60,705 bases of DNA from SAR202 cluster bacterium bin16 (GCA_002238425.1 MPMJ01000019.1:1-60705), one strand, 5' to 3'. Positions 1 through 7,099 are shown, counted from the stretch's first letter. Notes: generated from the sequence alone by a model not told the origin. Program-made: numbers and translations.

Positions 1-2
1 CC

Positions 3-21
3 ATTCCCGTTTCACGGGAAT
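3..21. repeat. Palindromic intergenic repeat, copy 1
   Basis: An 8-bp inverted repeat (ATTCCCGT / ACGGGAAT) with a 3-nt loop. The same core, ATTCCCG[C/T] and its complement around a 3-4 nt loop, recurs at 1727-1746, 1900-1919 and 53936-53955, always outside genes. It is a small dispersed hairpin family with no visible coding role. Confidence 0.7.
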
Positions 22-73
22 GAATGACGGAAAGGGGGCGAGGTTGCGCGCTAGAGCGCGAACCTTCGCGGGG

Positions 74-91
74 TGGTTCGACAGGCTCACC
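74..91 (+). repeat. Dispersed 18-nt repeat, copy 1
   Basis: The 18-mer TGGTTCGACAGGCTCACC occurs here and, perfectly conserved in the opposite orientation, at 47886-47903. Both copies lie just downstream of a gene's 3' end. An exact 18-mer twice in 60 kb of intergenic DNA is unlikely by chance, so it is a dispersed element of unknown role. Confidence 0.65.
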
Positions 92-1121
92 ATGAGCGGG
101 GGGGGGGGGGGGACAAGAAGAACGGGGGGGGGGGCGAGAGGAAGTGGCGGACGTCGTGGATGCCGTACTTGAGCATGGCGATGCGCTCCGGGCCCATGCC
201 GAAGGCGAAGCCGGTGTAGACGTCCGGGTCGTAGCCGGCGGCGCGCAGGACGTTGGGGTGCACCATGCCCGCGCCGAGGATCTCCAGCCAGTCGCCGCGC
301 CACTCGATGGCCATGTCGACGCCGGGTTCGACGAACGGGAAGTAGTCGCACCGGAAGCGGACGCGCGTGTCCGGGCCGAACATCTGGCGCGCGAACTGGA
401 AGAGCGTGTGCTTGAGGTTCGCGAACGTGATGCCCTTGTCCACGGCCAGCCCCTCGATCTGGTGGAACTGCGACTCGTGGGTGGCGTCGGTTGCCTCGTA
501 GCGGTAGCACTTGCCGGGGACGATGACGCGGATGGGGGGCTGGTGCGCCTCCATGATGCGCGCCTGCATGGGAGAGGTGTGGGTACGCAGGAGCGTCGTG
601 AAGCCACCGTCGGGGTCGCGGTTCGCGTCGAGCCAGAATGTGTCGAACATGTCGCGGGCGGGGTGGTCCTTCGGGATGTTGAGCATCTCGAAGTTGTAGC
701 GGTCCCACTCGACCTCGGGCCCTTCGGCGACCTGGAAGCCCATGCCGCGGAAGATGGCCTCAATCTCGCGCATGACGATGGTTGAGGGGTGGTAGCGCCC
801 GTTGGGGGCGGGCCTGCCGGGGAGGGTGACGTCTATCGCGTCGGCGCCGAGTCCCTCCGCGAGCGCGGCCTCGACCTCGGCGCGGCGATCGGCGAGGCGC
901 TGCTCGAGGACGTTCTTCGCCTCGTTGGCGGCTGCGCCGGCGGTGCGTCGCTCCTCCGGCGGGAGCTGCGCGACGCCCCGGAGCACCTGCGTCATCCTGC
1001 CGGAACGGCCGAGGTACTCGACGCGCCAAGCCTCGAGCGCGTCGGCTGAACCGGCGCGTTCGAGCGCTTCGAGGGCCGCGTCGCGTACGGATGCGGCGTC
1101 CTGGGGTGGGGCGTCAGTCAT
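87..1121 (-). CDS. pheS: Phenylalanyl-tRNA synthetase alpha subunit (3' end corrupted)
   Basis: Catalytic alpha chain of the cytoplasmic alpha2-beta2 PheRS, which charges tRNA-Phe with phenylalanine. An N-terminal coiled-coil arm (about residues 10-90) precedes the class II core, with HTSPMQAR at 181-188, FHQIEG at 219-224 and the motif-3 stretch GFAFGMGPERIAML at 304-317. After VRHFLS (about 324-329) the protein becomes LSPPPP-FFLS-PPPP instead of the usual family ending near DLRFLxQF. This happens because the DNA holds G runs at 98-112 and 124-134. The fragments FLS..FFLS still fit the expected ending, so bases were probably miscalled and the true stop is uncertain. No Shine-Dalgarno precedes the ATG; a -10-like box sits 8 nt upstream. 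The partner pheT lies 7.4 kb away on the same strand. Confidence 0.93.
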   Translation of the reverse strand: MTDAPPQDAASVRDAALEALERAGSADALEAWRVEYLGRSGRMTQVLRGVAQLPPEERRTAGAAANEAKNVLEQRLADRRAEVEAALAEGLGADAIDVTLPGRPAPNGRYHPSTIVMREIEAIFRGMGFQVAEGPEVEWDRYNFEMLNIPKDHPARDMFDTFWLDANRDPDGGFTTLLRTHTSPMQARIMEAHQPPIRVIVPGKCYRYEATDATHESQFHQIEGLAVDKGITFANLKHTLFQFARQMFGPDTRVRFRCDYFPFVEPGVDMAIEWRGDWLEILGAGMVHPNVLRAAGYDPDVYTGFAFGMGPERIAMLKYGIHDVRHFLSPPPPFFLSPPPPRSW

Positions 1122-1129
1122 GGGGTATC

Positions 1130-1158
1130 AGTATACAGGCCACGCTGCGTTACTCGTA
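1130..1158 (-). promoter_or_regulatory. Candidate pheS promoter giving a (near-)leaderless mRNA
   Basis: On the minus strand a TATACT box (1130-1135) lies 17 nt downstream of a weak -35 (TACGAG, 1153-1158) and only 8 nt before the pheS ATG. With the normal 6-7 nt from -10 to the start site, transcription would begin at or one base before the ATG. The absence of any Shine-Dalgarno agrees with a leaderless transcript. Confidence 0.45.
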
Positions 1159-1212
1159 GCCCGCGCGTTCGAATGGGGTGTTGGCGTGGTATCGTCCGGC
1201 GATGGAGGGTGT

Positions 1213-1635
1213 ATGCGACTGTTCACGATCGGGTACTCGAAACGGAGCATGGACGAGTTCATCGGCATGCTGCGCGAACACGAGATCCCGGTGCTGGCGG
1301 ACGTGCGGATGTGGGCGGGCAGCAGGTTCAAGCCGGAGTTCTCGAAGAATCGCCTGGCGAGTGCCCTGTGGGCATCCGGCATCGCATACGTCAACCTAAG
1401 AGCGCTAGGAAACGCGGGCAAGTTCACGGGAGCGGGCAGGGTGGTCATCCACGACCCGGAGGAGGGCTTCCCCGAGCTGGCAGCGCTGCTGGAGCGCTAC
1501 GGGTCGGTTGCCATCATGTGCCTGGAACGGGACCCCAACGAGTGTCACCGGATGGACGTAGCGGTGGAGATGGCGCGGCAGCTGCCGGACCTCGAGGTGA
1601 CGCACCTGGGGATGCCGGAGACGTTGCTCGGCTGA
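1213..1635 (+). CDS. DUF488 family protein
   Basis: A 140-residue protein of the small DUF488 family. The N-terminus MRLFTIGYSKRSMDEF carries the TIGYS hallmark, ADVR follows at about residue 31, and CLERDPNECHR near residue 104 is the conserved C-x-E...CHR signature. Members are compact soluble proteins whose biochemical role is not established. The ATG at 1213 was chosen because GGAGGG lies 4 nt upstream and the family similarity starts there, although the frame stays open much further upstream through the antisense of pheS. It is divergent from pheS, and repeats follow its stop. Confidence 0.85.
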   Translation: MRLFTIGYSKRSMDEFIGMLREHEIPVLADVRMWAGSRFKPEFSKNRLASALWASGIAYVNLRALGNAGKFTGAGRVVIHDPEEGFPELAALLERYGSVAIMCLERDPNECHRMDVAVEMARQLPDLEVTHLGMPETLLG

Positions 1636-1640
1636 GGGGG

Positions 1641-1925
1641 GCCCTCACCCGACGCGCAAGCGCGTCTACCTCTCCCCGAGGGAGAGGTGAGAAGGCGGTT
1701 CACGAACCGCCCCTACGGCAGGAGGGATTCCCGCAGAAGCGGGAATGGCTGACCCGTGAGAGGATAAAGCGCGGACTCCGCCTCCGACTTCGCTCAACAT
1801 GACACCCCCTCCCGCCCTCCGACCCGTGTGCCCTCACCCGACGCGCGAGCGCGGGGAGAGGTGAGGGGCGGTTCGCGAACCGCCCCTACGGTAGGCGGGA
1901 TTCCCGTTCTCACGGGAATGACGGA
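1641..1925. repeat. Two copies of a composite intergenic repeat (includes hairpin copies 2 and 3)
   Basis: The roughly 320-nt gap after the DUF488 gene holds no gene. Two related blocks fill it. Block 1 (about 1641-1750) and block 2 (about 1829-1925) each run in the order CCCTCACCCGACGCGC, a GGGAGAGGTGAG segment, a GCGGTTC-GAACCGC palindrome, CCCTACGG, then the ATTCCCG hairpin (1727-1746 and 1900-1919). They differ by short deletions and point changes. This layout suits a mosaic of MITE- or REP-like units; no open frame or transposase is present. Confidence 0.7.
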
Positions 1926-1954
1926 GGGAGGCGCGGGAGAGGGGGTCGGGCGGA

Positions 1955-2416
1955 TTAGGCCGCGGGCGCGGGGTCGGGCACCGGGGCCTCGTCGGCGACG
2001 TGGAGCGTGAGGCGCTTCGCCTTGCTGCTCTCCGCTTTCGGGAGGCGGACGGTCACGACGCCGTGCTCGTATGAGGACGCTGCGTGCTCCACGTCGACGG
2101 TCTCCGGCAGGCGGACCGTTCGGCGGAAGGAGCCGGTGCGGCGCTCGCGGAGGAAGTAGCCGCCCTCCTCGCGCTCGCCCTCAGACGCGGTCCTGCCCTC
2201 TATGGTGAGGACGCCGTCCTCGATCGTGATGCCGATGTCCGCGGGCGAGACGCCCGGCAGCGTGCCCTTCACCACGAAGTCGTCGCCGTCGCGCTCAACG
2301 TCGAGCGGGATCGCCCAGTCCCCGGCGTAGGGGTAGTGGTAGGGTACGCCGAAATGGCGGTGCATGCGCTCGAACCGGCGCAGGTCTCGGAAGGGGGTCC
2401 AACGTTCGATAGCCAT
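1955..2416 (-). CDS. Small heat-shock protein, Hsp20/alpha-crystallin family
   Basis: A 153-residue ATP-independent cytoplasmic holdase that binds unfolding proteins. The alpha-crystallin domain spans about residues 35-138: WAIPLDVERDGDDFVVKGTLPG, then GVLTIEG, RRTGSFRRTVRLP and the late strand EHGVVTVRLPK. A short acidic/proline tail follows (EAPVPDPAPAA) without a clear I-x-I anchor. The start at 2416 is set by AAGGAGG 8 nt upstream; the open frame continues further but without a ribosome site. The gene has its own sigma70-like promoter overlapped by a palindrome, fitting heat-shock repression. Confidence 0.93.
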   Translation of the reverse strand: MAIERWTPFRDLRRFERMHRHFGVPYHYPYAGDWAIPLDVERDGDDFVVKGTLPGVSPADIGITIEDGVLTIEGRTASEGEREEGGYFLRERRTGSFRRTVRLPETVDVEHAASSYEHGVVTVRLPKAESSKAKRLTLHVADEAPVPDPAPAA

Positions 2417-2470
2417 GAGTAAGCCTCCTTGTTGCTTGCGCGAGCCTCTGTCCTGTTTCGGCTCGCTTGA

Positions 2471-2509
2471 CTTGATATGAACTGTATCAAAGTTACGTAA
2501 ACGTGTCAA
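2471..2509 (-). promoter_or_regulatory. hsp20 promoter with overlapping HAIR-like operator
   Basis: On the minus strand TTGACA (2504-2509) and TACAGT (2481-2486) are separated by exactly 17 nt. The inverted repeat TTGATA-N7-TATCAA (2472-2490) covers the -10 box. Extended by one base each side it reads CTTGATA-N7-TATCAAA, close in spacing and outer bases to the HAIR element CTTGAGT-N7-ACTCAAG recognised by HspR. Repression of hsp20 by an HspR-type regulator is an inference; no regulator gene is in the window. Confidence 0.65.
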
Positions 2510-2697
2510 TAGGCCTGCTACGACTTATATCAATACATGCGTTGGCAGGAGTACGTGCGCCTCAGGGCGGCTGCATGGCCCTGGGTATCAATAGTTGGGG
2601 GATGCGCGCGCATCATTGCGGGAGCGTCACGGCGTAGGCCATAATGGACTTATCCACCCGGCGTGTCGCTGGGTCAAACGAGGGAGCGCAAACCATC

Positions 2698-3348
2698 ATG
2701 CTGAGATTCGCTGAAGAGATCGTCCTTCTGCTCCTGGATGATGAAGACGGGTCGTTCGCCCACGTGCCGAGGCTGGCGCTGAACTACGCCCTGGCGGGCG
2801 GCGTCCTCATGGACCTGGCGATGGAGAACCGCATCGACACCGACGTGGAGAACCTCGCCCTGATCGACGGCTCCCCGACAGGCGACAGCCTGCTCGACCC
2901 CACTCTGGCCGATATCCAGACGGTGGAGGAGCGCAACCTCAGCTTCTGGGTGGAGCGCACTGCCCATAACGGCGACGTTATCCGGGAAGAGGCCCTCTCC
3001 CGGCTGGTGAGCGCAGGCATCCTCGAGGAGCGGGACGAACGGTTCCTCTGGGTGTTCAAGTCCCGCCGCTACCCTTCCCTGCAGGGCGAGGAAGAGCGCG
3101 AAGTGAAGCTGCGGATCATGGAAGTGCTCTTCAGCGACGATATCCCCGATCCACGCGACGTTATGCTCATCTGTCTGGCGGAGGCATGCGGGATCCTCGC
3201 GCGGCTGGTTACCCGAGAGGAGCTCGAGCGGGCGTCCGCGCGCATCGAGCAGGTACGGAAGCTGGACCTCATCGGCCAAGCGATGTCGCAGGCGATCACG
3301 GACATCGAGTTGTCGGTCATCGCGCTGGCGCAGCCGCACCTGTACTAG
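2698..3348 (+). CDS. GPP34 (GOLPH3/Vps74-like) family protein
   Basis: A 216-residue protein resembling the bacterial GPP34 family. The start MLRFAEEIVLLLLDDEDGSF is the typical opening (a hydrophobic run, then LLLDDEDG), followed by LNYALAGGVLMDLAMENRID and a helical C-terminal half. In eukaryotes this fold binds phosphatidylinositol-4-phosphate; in bacteria its role is unknown. The ATG at 2698 was preferred to 2644 because family similarity begins there and GGGAG lies about 10 nt upstream. It is transcribed divergently from hsp20. Confidence 0.8.
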   Translation: MLRFAEEIVLLLLDDEDGSFAHVPRLALNYALAGGVLMDLAMENRIDTDVENLALIDGSPTGDSLLDPTLADIQTVEERNLSFWVERTAHNGDVIREEALSRLVSAGILEERDERFLWVFKSRRYPSLQGEEEREVKLRIMEVLFSDDIPDPRDVMLICLAEACGILARLVTREELERASARIEQVRKLDLIGQAMSQAITDIELSVIALAQPHLY

Positions 3349-3409
3349 GCATCGCGCACATACGGCATTCCGTGGCAGCGCCCACTCTCAGAGCGGGCGC
3401 TGTTCGCTT

Positions 3410-3823
3410 CTACATCTTCCGCGCGGCGTTCCACATCCGTACGCCCATCACCGCGGCGACCATGATGACGAGCGTGTCGACGTATATCCACAGCGAGCCG
3501 GTGTTGGAGAGGCCCGAGCTGCCCCACGCGAGGTCGTTCAGGTACGCCGACCACTGGTAGCCGTAGCCGACGAACAGGACGGCCGCGGCGTAGAAGTGGA
3601 TGTTGACGTCCAGGTAGCGCACCGTGTCACCCGCACCTTCGCCTTCAGCGTCGAACCGCCGCTTGAAGACGTATGCAGCGGCGAGCGAGATGACGACGGC
3701 GGGCGCCATCAGCCAACTCAGGAGTTCCCAGTCCGGCTGAGGCACGTCGAACACCGACTTCACGGTGACGGCCAAGGCCACCAGCATGTTGTACGCGGCG
3801 AGCAGTCTGACGAACAGCCGCAT
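3410..3823 (-). CDS. Four-helix membrane protein A1 (paralogue array)
   Basis: A 137-residue integral membrane protein, not recognised as a named family. About four hydrophobic segments are visible (roughly residues 5-24, 33-52, 74-92 and 109-130), with a basic loop KRRFDAEGEG after the second. The opening LLAAYNMLVALAVTVKSVFD and the PQPDWELLSWLM stretch match gene A2 at 4294-4722 (EQPEWSVLNWLM). It is the last of four same-strand genes and starts 3 nt after the stop of B1, so an operon is likely. Confidence 0.8.
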   Translation of the reverse strand: MRLFVRLLAAYNMLVALAVTVKSVFDVPQPDWELLSWLMAPAVVISLAAAYVFKRRFDAEGEGAGDTVRYLDVNIHFYAAAVLFVGYGYQWSAYLNDLAWGSSGLSNTGSLWIYVDTLVIMVAAVMGVRMWNAARKM

Positions 3824-3826
3824 CGG

Positions 3827-4246
3827 TCAATGCTCCTTCCCGTGGTTTCCCCGCCACAGCCGCATGCCAACGGCGGCGAGGACGACCGGCAGGACCATGT
3901 TGATGGAGCTCCATACCAGCAGGTCGTATTCGCCGCCCCTGAGCAGGGACGGCCAGCTCCGGAAGAAGAGCAGCCCCACCCCCAGCAGCGCATAGAAGAG
4001 CGCGTTGACGGCCAGTTGTTCCCGGGGCTCGCCGGTTGCGCCGAGCCGTCGCTTGTCAGCGAAGGCGCTAAGCAGTGCGATGAGGATGGCTGCGGCCATG
4101 AACCAGTGCAGCACCTCCCACACGGGATACGGCTCGACAGGATAGGGCTGGTCGGCACCGGAGTACTGCCACGAGACTGCGATGAAGTAGACCGCGACCG
4201 CGAGGCCTGTCAGCATCAGGTAGAGGGCGACCAGACGCGTTCCCAT
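3827..4246 (-). CDS. Four-helix membrane protein B1 (paralogue array)
   Basis: A 139-residue membrane protein with about four hydrophobic segments and the motif YPVWEVLHWFMAAAILIALL after the first. It is clearly paralogous to B2 (4790-5197), which has YPVWEVLDWFMAVAIVIALI, and more distantly to the A proteins. The ATG at 4246 has GGGAG about 10 nt upstream; the open frame extends upstream but overlaps A2 in antisense-like composition. Function unknown. Short loops and the lack of polar membrane residues argue against a typical transporter. Confidence 0.8.
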   Translation of the reverse strand: MGTRLVALYLMLTGLAVAVYFIAVSWQYSGADQPYPVEPYPVWEVLHWFMAAAILIALLSAFADKRRLGATGEPREQLAVNALFYALLGVGLLFFRSWPSLLRGGEYDLLVWSSINMVLPVVLAAVGMRLWRGNHGKEH

Positions 4247-4293
4247 GACGTGTGCGTTCTCCCGGTGACCGCCGTGTGGTTGGCGCGGCCCTG

Positions 4294-4722
4294 CTATCCC
4301 TGCATCGGCCAGCGCCCGTTCCACATCCGCACACCCACCATGCCGGTGACGATGATGTAGAGCGTGTCTATGTACGCCCACATGGAGCCGACGGGCGTGT
4401 CCTCGCCGTTCACGACAGCGATCAACTGGACGTGGTCGTTCAACTCCGACGACCACTGGAAGGCGAAGGCGATGAGCAGGGCGAGGGCTGCGTAGAACGG
4501 CACGTTCACGTCCAGGAAGCGCCGTACGTCCTCCTCGCCACCGTCCGCTTCCAGCGCCCGCTTGCAACTGATGGCGCCGCCCAGTGTGATGATCACACCC
4601 GCTGCCATGAGCCAGTTGAGCACCGACCACTCAGGCTGTTCGATGTCGAAGATGAACTTGACAGCCACGAGCAGGGCCACCAGCACGGTGTAGACGGCGA
4701 GCAGTTTCAGCAGTATGGCCAT
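4294..4722 (-). CDS. Four-helix membrane protein A2 (paralogue array)
   Basis: A 142-residue membrane protein. MAILLKLLAVYTVLVALLVA is the first helix, and IFDIEQPEWSVLNWLMAAGV continues into the second. The acidic loop EADGGEEDVRR precedes two further helices. Similar in length and motif order to A1. The ATG at 4722 is set by AGGAG about 10 nt upstream (CAGAGGAGATATAACC). It lies between B1 and B2, giving the alternating order B2-A2-B1-A1 in the direction of transcription. No function can be assigned. Confidence 0.8.
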   Translation of the reverse strand: MAILLKLLAVYTVLVALLVAVKFIFDIEQPEWSVLNWLMAAGVIITLGGAISCKRALEADGGEEDVRRFLDVNVPFYAALALLIAFAFQWSSELNDHVQLIAVVNGEDTPVGSMWAYIDTLYIIVTGMVGVRMWNGRWPMQG

Positions 4723-4789
4723 GGTTATATCTCCTCTGTGCGCGGGGGTTTCCACGGAAGCCCGTGTGCGGCGGTATCGCTCGTTCCGT

Positions 4790-5197
4790 TCATGCGGAGG
4801 CTCGCCACAGCCGTCGGCCGGCGGCGACCAGCACAAGCGGCAGCGCTACGTCTATGAAGTTCCAGATCAGCCAGTCCGCATCGCCGGTGTCTCTCAGGAG
4901 GTGGGACCAGTTCCAGAAGAAGAGGATGCCCACGCCGAGCGTGCCGTAGAAGACGGCGTTGACGGATATGTGCTCGAGCACACCCGTATCATCGGCTGCA
5001 TCGTGACGCCGTTTATGGACGAAGGCGCCGATGAGCGCGATGACGATGGCGACAGCCATGAACCAGTCCAGCACTTCCCAGACGGGATACGGCTCGTCTC
5101 CACCGGGGTGATACCACGCCACAGCGATGAAATGCACCGCGACGGCGAGACCCACGAGCATGAGATAGAGGGAAAGGAGACGTGTGACGACAGGCAT
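4790..5197 (-). CDS. Four-helix membrane protein B2 (paralogue array, first gene)
   Basis: A 135-residue membrane protein. The first helix is LLSLYLMLVGLAVAVHFIAV, followed by YPVWEVLDWFMAVAIVIALI and two later helices (VNAVFYGTLGVGILFFW and IDVALPLVLVAAG). The ATG at 5197 follows AAAGGAGG with a 6-nt gap. First gene of the minus-strand array and divergent from infC. The shared segments show that A and B types descend from one ancestor, with the A-B pair duplicated once. Confidence 0.8.
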   Translation of the reverse strand: MPVVTRLLSLYLMLVGLAVAVHFIAVAWYHPGGDEPYPVWEVLDWFMAVAIVIALIGAFVHKRRHDAADDTGVLEHISVNAVFYGTLGVGILFFWNWSHLLRDTGDADWLIWNFIDVALPLVLVAAGRRLWRASA

Positions 5198-5350
5198 GAG
5201 CGACCTCCTTTGCGCCCGGCTACGCGGAGGACACTCCGTGCGGCGCCGGACTGCCTGGGTACAGGATAAGCATCTCCGGCGAGGGGATTCCATAGCTTCT
5301 GCGCGACTTTTCGTCGAGGTACGCTCGTGCGCTTGTGCGTCGTCCGCTCC

Positions 5351-5412
5351 TTTACGCGGTTGACGTACACGTTGTATGCTGAAGCGCCGGAATCGCCGCA
5401 AACGGCGTTCCG
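5351..5412 (+). promoter_or_regulatory. Candidate infC promoter and leader hairpin
   Basis: TTTACG (5351-5356) and TATGCT (5375-5380) are 18 nt apart and could form the infC operon promoter. Just downstream, 5388-5412 folds into CGGAA-t-CGCCG / CGGCG-TTCCG with a CAAA loop and one bulge, ending 27 nt before the infC start. The hairpin could be the first structure in the leader, or part of an attenuator; no U-run follows. Confidence 0.4.
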
Positions 5413-5439
5413 AACTTTGATGGCGCAGGAAGGAACACA

Positions 5440-6018
5440 ATAGCTAAGGAATACCGCGTCAACGAGCGCATCCGGGTGCCTCAGGTCCGGGTAGTCGATG
5501 AGCGAGGCGAGCAGTTCGGCGTGATGGCGATAGCCGATGCTCTGGCCCTTGCGCGCGAACACGACCTAGACCTCGTAGAGGTGGCGCCCAACTCCGACCC
5601 GCCGGTCTGCCGGCTCTTGGACTACGGGAAGTTCCGCTATCTCCAGTCCACCAAAGAACGCGAGATGCGGAGGTCCCACAAGAACGTGGGGCTGCGCGAG
5701 GTGCGCTTCCGCCCCCGCATCGGCCGGCACGACATCGAGGCGAAGGAACGCCTGGTGTTGAAGTTGCTGGACGAAGGCAACAAGGTGAAGGTGTCGGTGA
5801 TGCACCGGGGACGCGAGCTTGACCACCGGGACCTGTCCGTGGGCCTGCTGAAGCAGGTGCACGAGGCGGTGAAGGAAGGCGCCAAGTTGGAACAGCCTCC
5901 CAAGCAGGAGGGGCGGTTCATCAGCATCGTGCTCGCGCCTGGCCGAGCGGCGGCAGGCCGCTCCCAGGCGGCGGCAACGAAGGAGACCGAAGAAGATGCC
6001 GAAGATGAAAACGCATAA
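5440..6018 (+). CDS. infC: Translation initiation factor IF-3 (ATA start codon)
   Basis: Binds the 30S subunit, checks start-codon/initiator tRNA pairing and prevents early 50S joining. Starting at ATA (5440) the product is 192 residues and opens (M)AKEYRVNERIRVPQVRVVD, the typical bacterial IF-3 N-terminus. A start at the GTG at 5476 would remove it. AGGAAGG lies 6-7 nt before ATA. Rare start codons (AUU/AUC/AUA) are the known basis of IF-3 autoregulation, since IF-3 discriminates against them. The N domain, linker and C domain (VRFRPRIGRHDIEAK) are complete, followed by an acidic/Ala tail. The 3' end overlaps rpmI by 23 nt. Confidence 0.93.
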   Translation: MAKEYRVNERIRVPQVRVVDERGEQFGVMAIADALALAREHDLDLVEVAPNSDPPVCRLLDYGKFRYLQSTKEREMRRSHKNVGLREVRFRPRIGRHDIEAKERLVLKLLDEGNKVKVSVMHRGRELDHRDLSVGLLKQVHEAVKEGAKLEQPPKQEGRFISIVLAPGRAAAGRSQAAATKETEEDAEDENA

Positions 6019-6199
6019 GGGCGCTGCACGGCGCTTCCGCGCGAGCGGATCGGGCAAACTGCTGCGCATGAAGCGTCATTCCAGCCACCTGCGCCGGAAG
6101 AAGCCGCGCTCCATAACCCGCACCTACAGCGACACGGTTACCGCGAACGCGAGCAGCCGCAAGAAGGTGTTGAAGCTCGTTCCCGGGCTCAACAAGTAG
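5996..6199 (+). CDS. rpmI: 50S ribosomal protein bL35
   Basis: A 67-residue, very basic ribosomal protein of the large subunit. MPKMKTHKGAARRF is the canonical bL35 opening, followed by the HLRRKKP segment. Its ATG lies inside infC (23-nt overlap, different frame), so it is probably translated by coupling. The classic infC-rpmI-rplT order is kept, with rplT following 12 nt later. Confidence 0.95.
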   Translation: MPKMKTHKGAARRFRASGSGKLLRMKRHSSHLRRKKPRSITRTYSDTVTANASSRKKVLKLVPGLNK

Positions 6200-6211
6200 G
6201 AGATCTGAACG

Positions 6212-6574
6212 ATGGCACGCGTGAAGCGCGGGGTAACCGCGCACCGAAGACACAAGAAGGTCCTCCAGTTCACCAAGGGGCACCGGGGCACGAAGCACGC
6301 CCTCTACCGTCGTGCGCATGAGTCCATGCTGCATGCGCTGGCCTACTCCTACGCGCACCGCCGCGAGCTGAAGGGCGACATGCGCAGGCTGTGGGTCGTG
6401 CGGATCGGGGCCGCGGCCCGCGAACACGGCGTCTCGTACTCGCAGTTCATCCACGGGTTGAAGCTGGCGAACGTGGAGTTGGACCGCAAGGTACTTGCCG
6501 ACCTGGCCATGGCCGACCCCAACGCGTTCGGCCAGCTCGCGGAGCAGGCCAAGGCGCAACTCGCCGCTGCCTGA
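6212..6574 (+). CDS. rplT: 50S ribosomal protein bL20
   Basis: A 120-residue large-subunit protein needed early in 50S assembly. MARVKRGVTAHRRHKKVLQF matches the extended basic N-terminus, RRAHESMLHALAYSYAHRR the long helix, and the globular C-domain contains LWVVRIGAAAREHGVSYSQF. AGGAGAT precedes the ATG by about 8 nt. Last gene of the infC operon; a strong hairpin follows 34 nt after the stop. bL20 commonly represses its own operon, but no L20-mimic site was identified here. Confidence 0.95.
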   Translation: MARVKRGVTAHRRHKKVLQFTKGHRGTKHALYRRAHESMLHALAYSYAHRRELKGDMRRLWVVRIGAAAREHGVSYSQFIHGLKLANVELDRKVLADLAMADPNAFGQLAEQAKAQLAAA

Positions 6575-6608
6575 TCCCCCGGCTTCCCTTCACACTCCAA
6601 TCATGAGA

Positions 6609-6633
6609 ACAGGGCGCTCACCGAGCGCCCTGT
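6609..6633 (+). terminator. Hairpin terminator after rplT
   Basis: A perfect 11-bp stem (ACAGGGCGCTC / GAGCGCCCTGT) with a 3-nt loop, followed by CGCTTTA. It sits between convergent genes, 34 nt after rplT. The T-tract is short, so termination is likely but efficiency cannot be judged. Confidence 0.75.
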
Positions 6634-6665
6634 CGCTTTAGCCGGACCAGCGTGCCGTCGGTCTG

Positions 6666-7088
6666 CTATGCGCGGGTGATGCCCTGGGCCCCAGCGTGGT
6701 CCAGGAGGCGGCGCATCGCTTCGATGTTGAGCGACGGCGACCACGCGGACGTGAGCCACAGAGTGGAGACCTGTTCGTAGATGTTCGACAGGGGCAACGC
6801 GTCCTGCGGTGCGGCGAGCAGTATCCGAACCACCGTCTCCAGCACGGGGTGCTGCGGCGAGAGATAGCCCTCCTGTCCCGCGCAAGCCCTGAAGAGCGTG
6901 TGCAACTCCTTGTAGCTGAGGTCGCTCGGGTTGCCCTTGGCCTTGGCCTTTGCTGCGTCGCAGAGCCGTGCTCCCAGCACGACGCCAACGGAGCGGCCCT
7001 GTCTCGTGATCAACTCTGGGTCGAAAGTGTAGCTGGGGTTCTCGTCGTTCTCTTGGGTAGTGGCTTCAGCGGGGGCCTTCGTCGTCAT
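6666..7088 (-). CDS. Hypothetical protein
   Basis: A 140-residue soluble protein, not recognised. The N-terminus (residues 1-20) is polar and probably disordered. After it come an RQGRSVGVVLGARLCDAAKA helix and, in the C-terminal half, PLSNIYEQVSTLWLTSAW and LNIEAMRRLLDHAG, which look like a small helical domain. It starts 11 nt after the moeA stop on the same strand, so it is probably co-transcribed with pheT-moeA. No membrane segment or metal motif is visible. Confidence 0.65.
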   Translation of the reverse strand: MTTKAPAEATTQENDENPSYTFDPELITRQGRSVGVVLGARLCDAAKAKAKGNPSDLSYKELHTLFRACAGQEGYLSPQHPVLETVVRILLAAPQDALPLSNIYEQVSTLWLTSAWSPSLNIEAMRRLLDHAGAQGITRA

Positions 7089-7099
7089 GCAGTTGCCTC

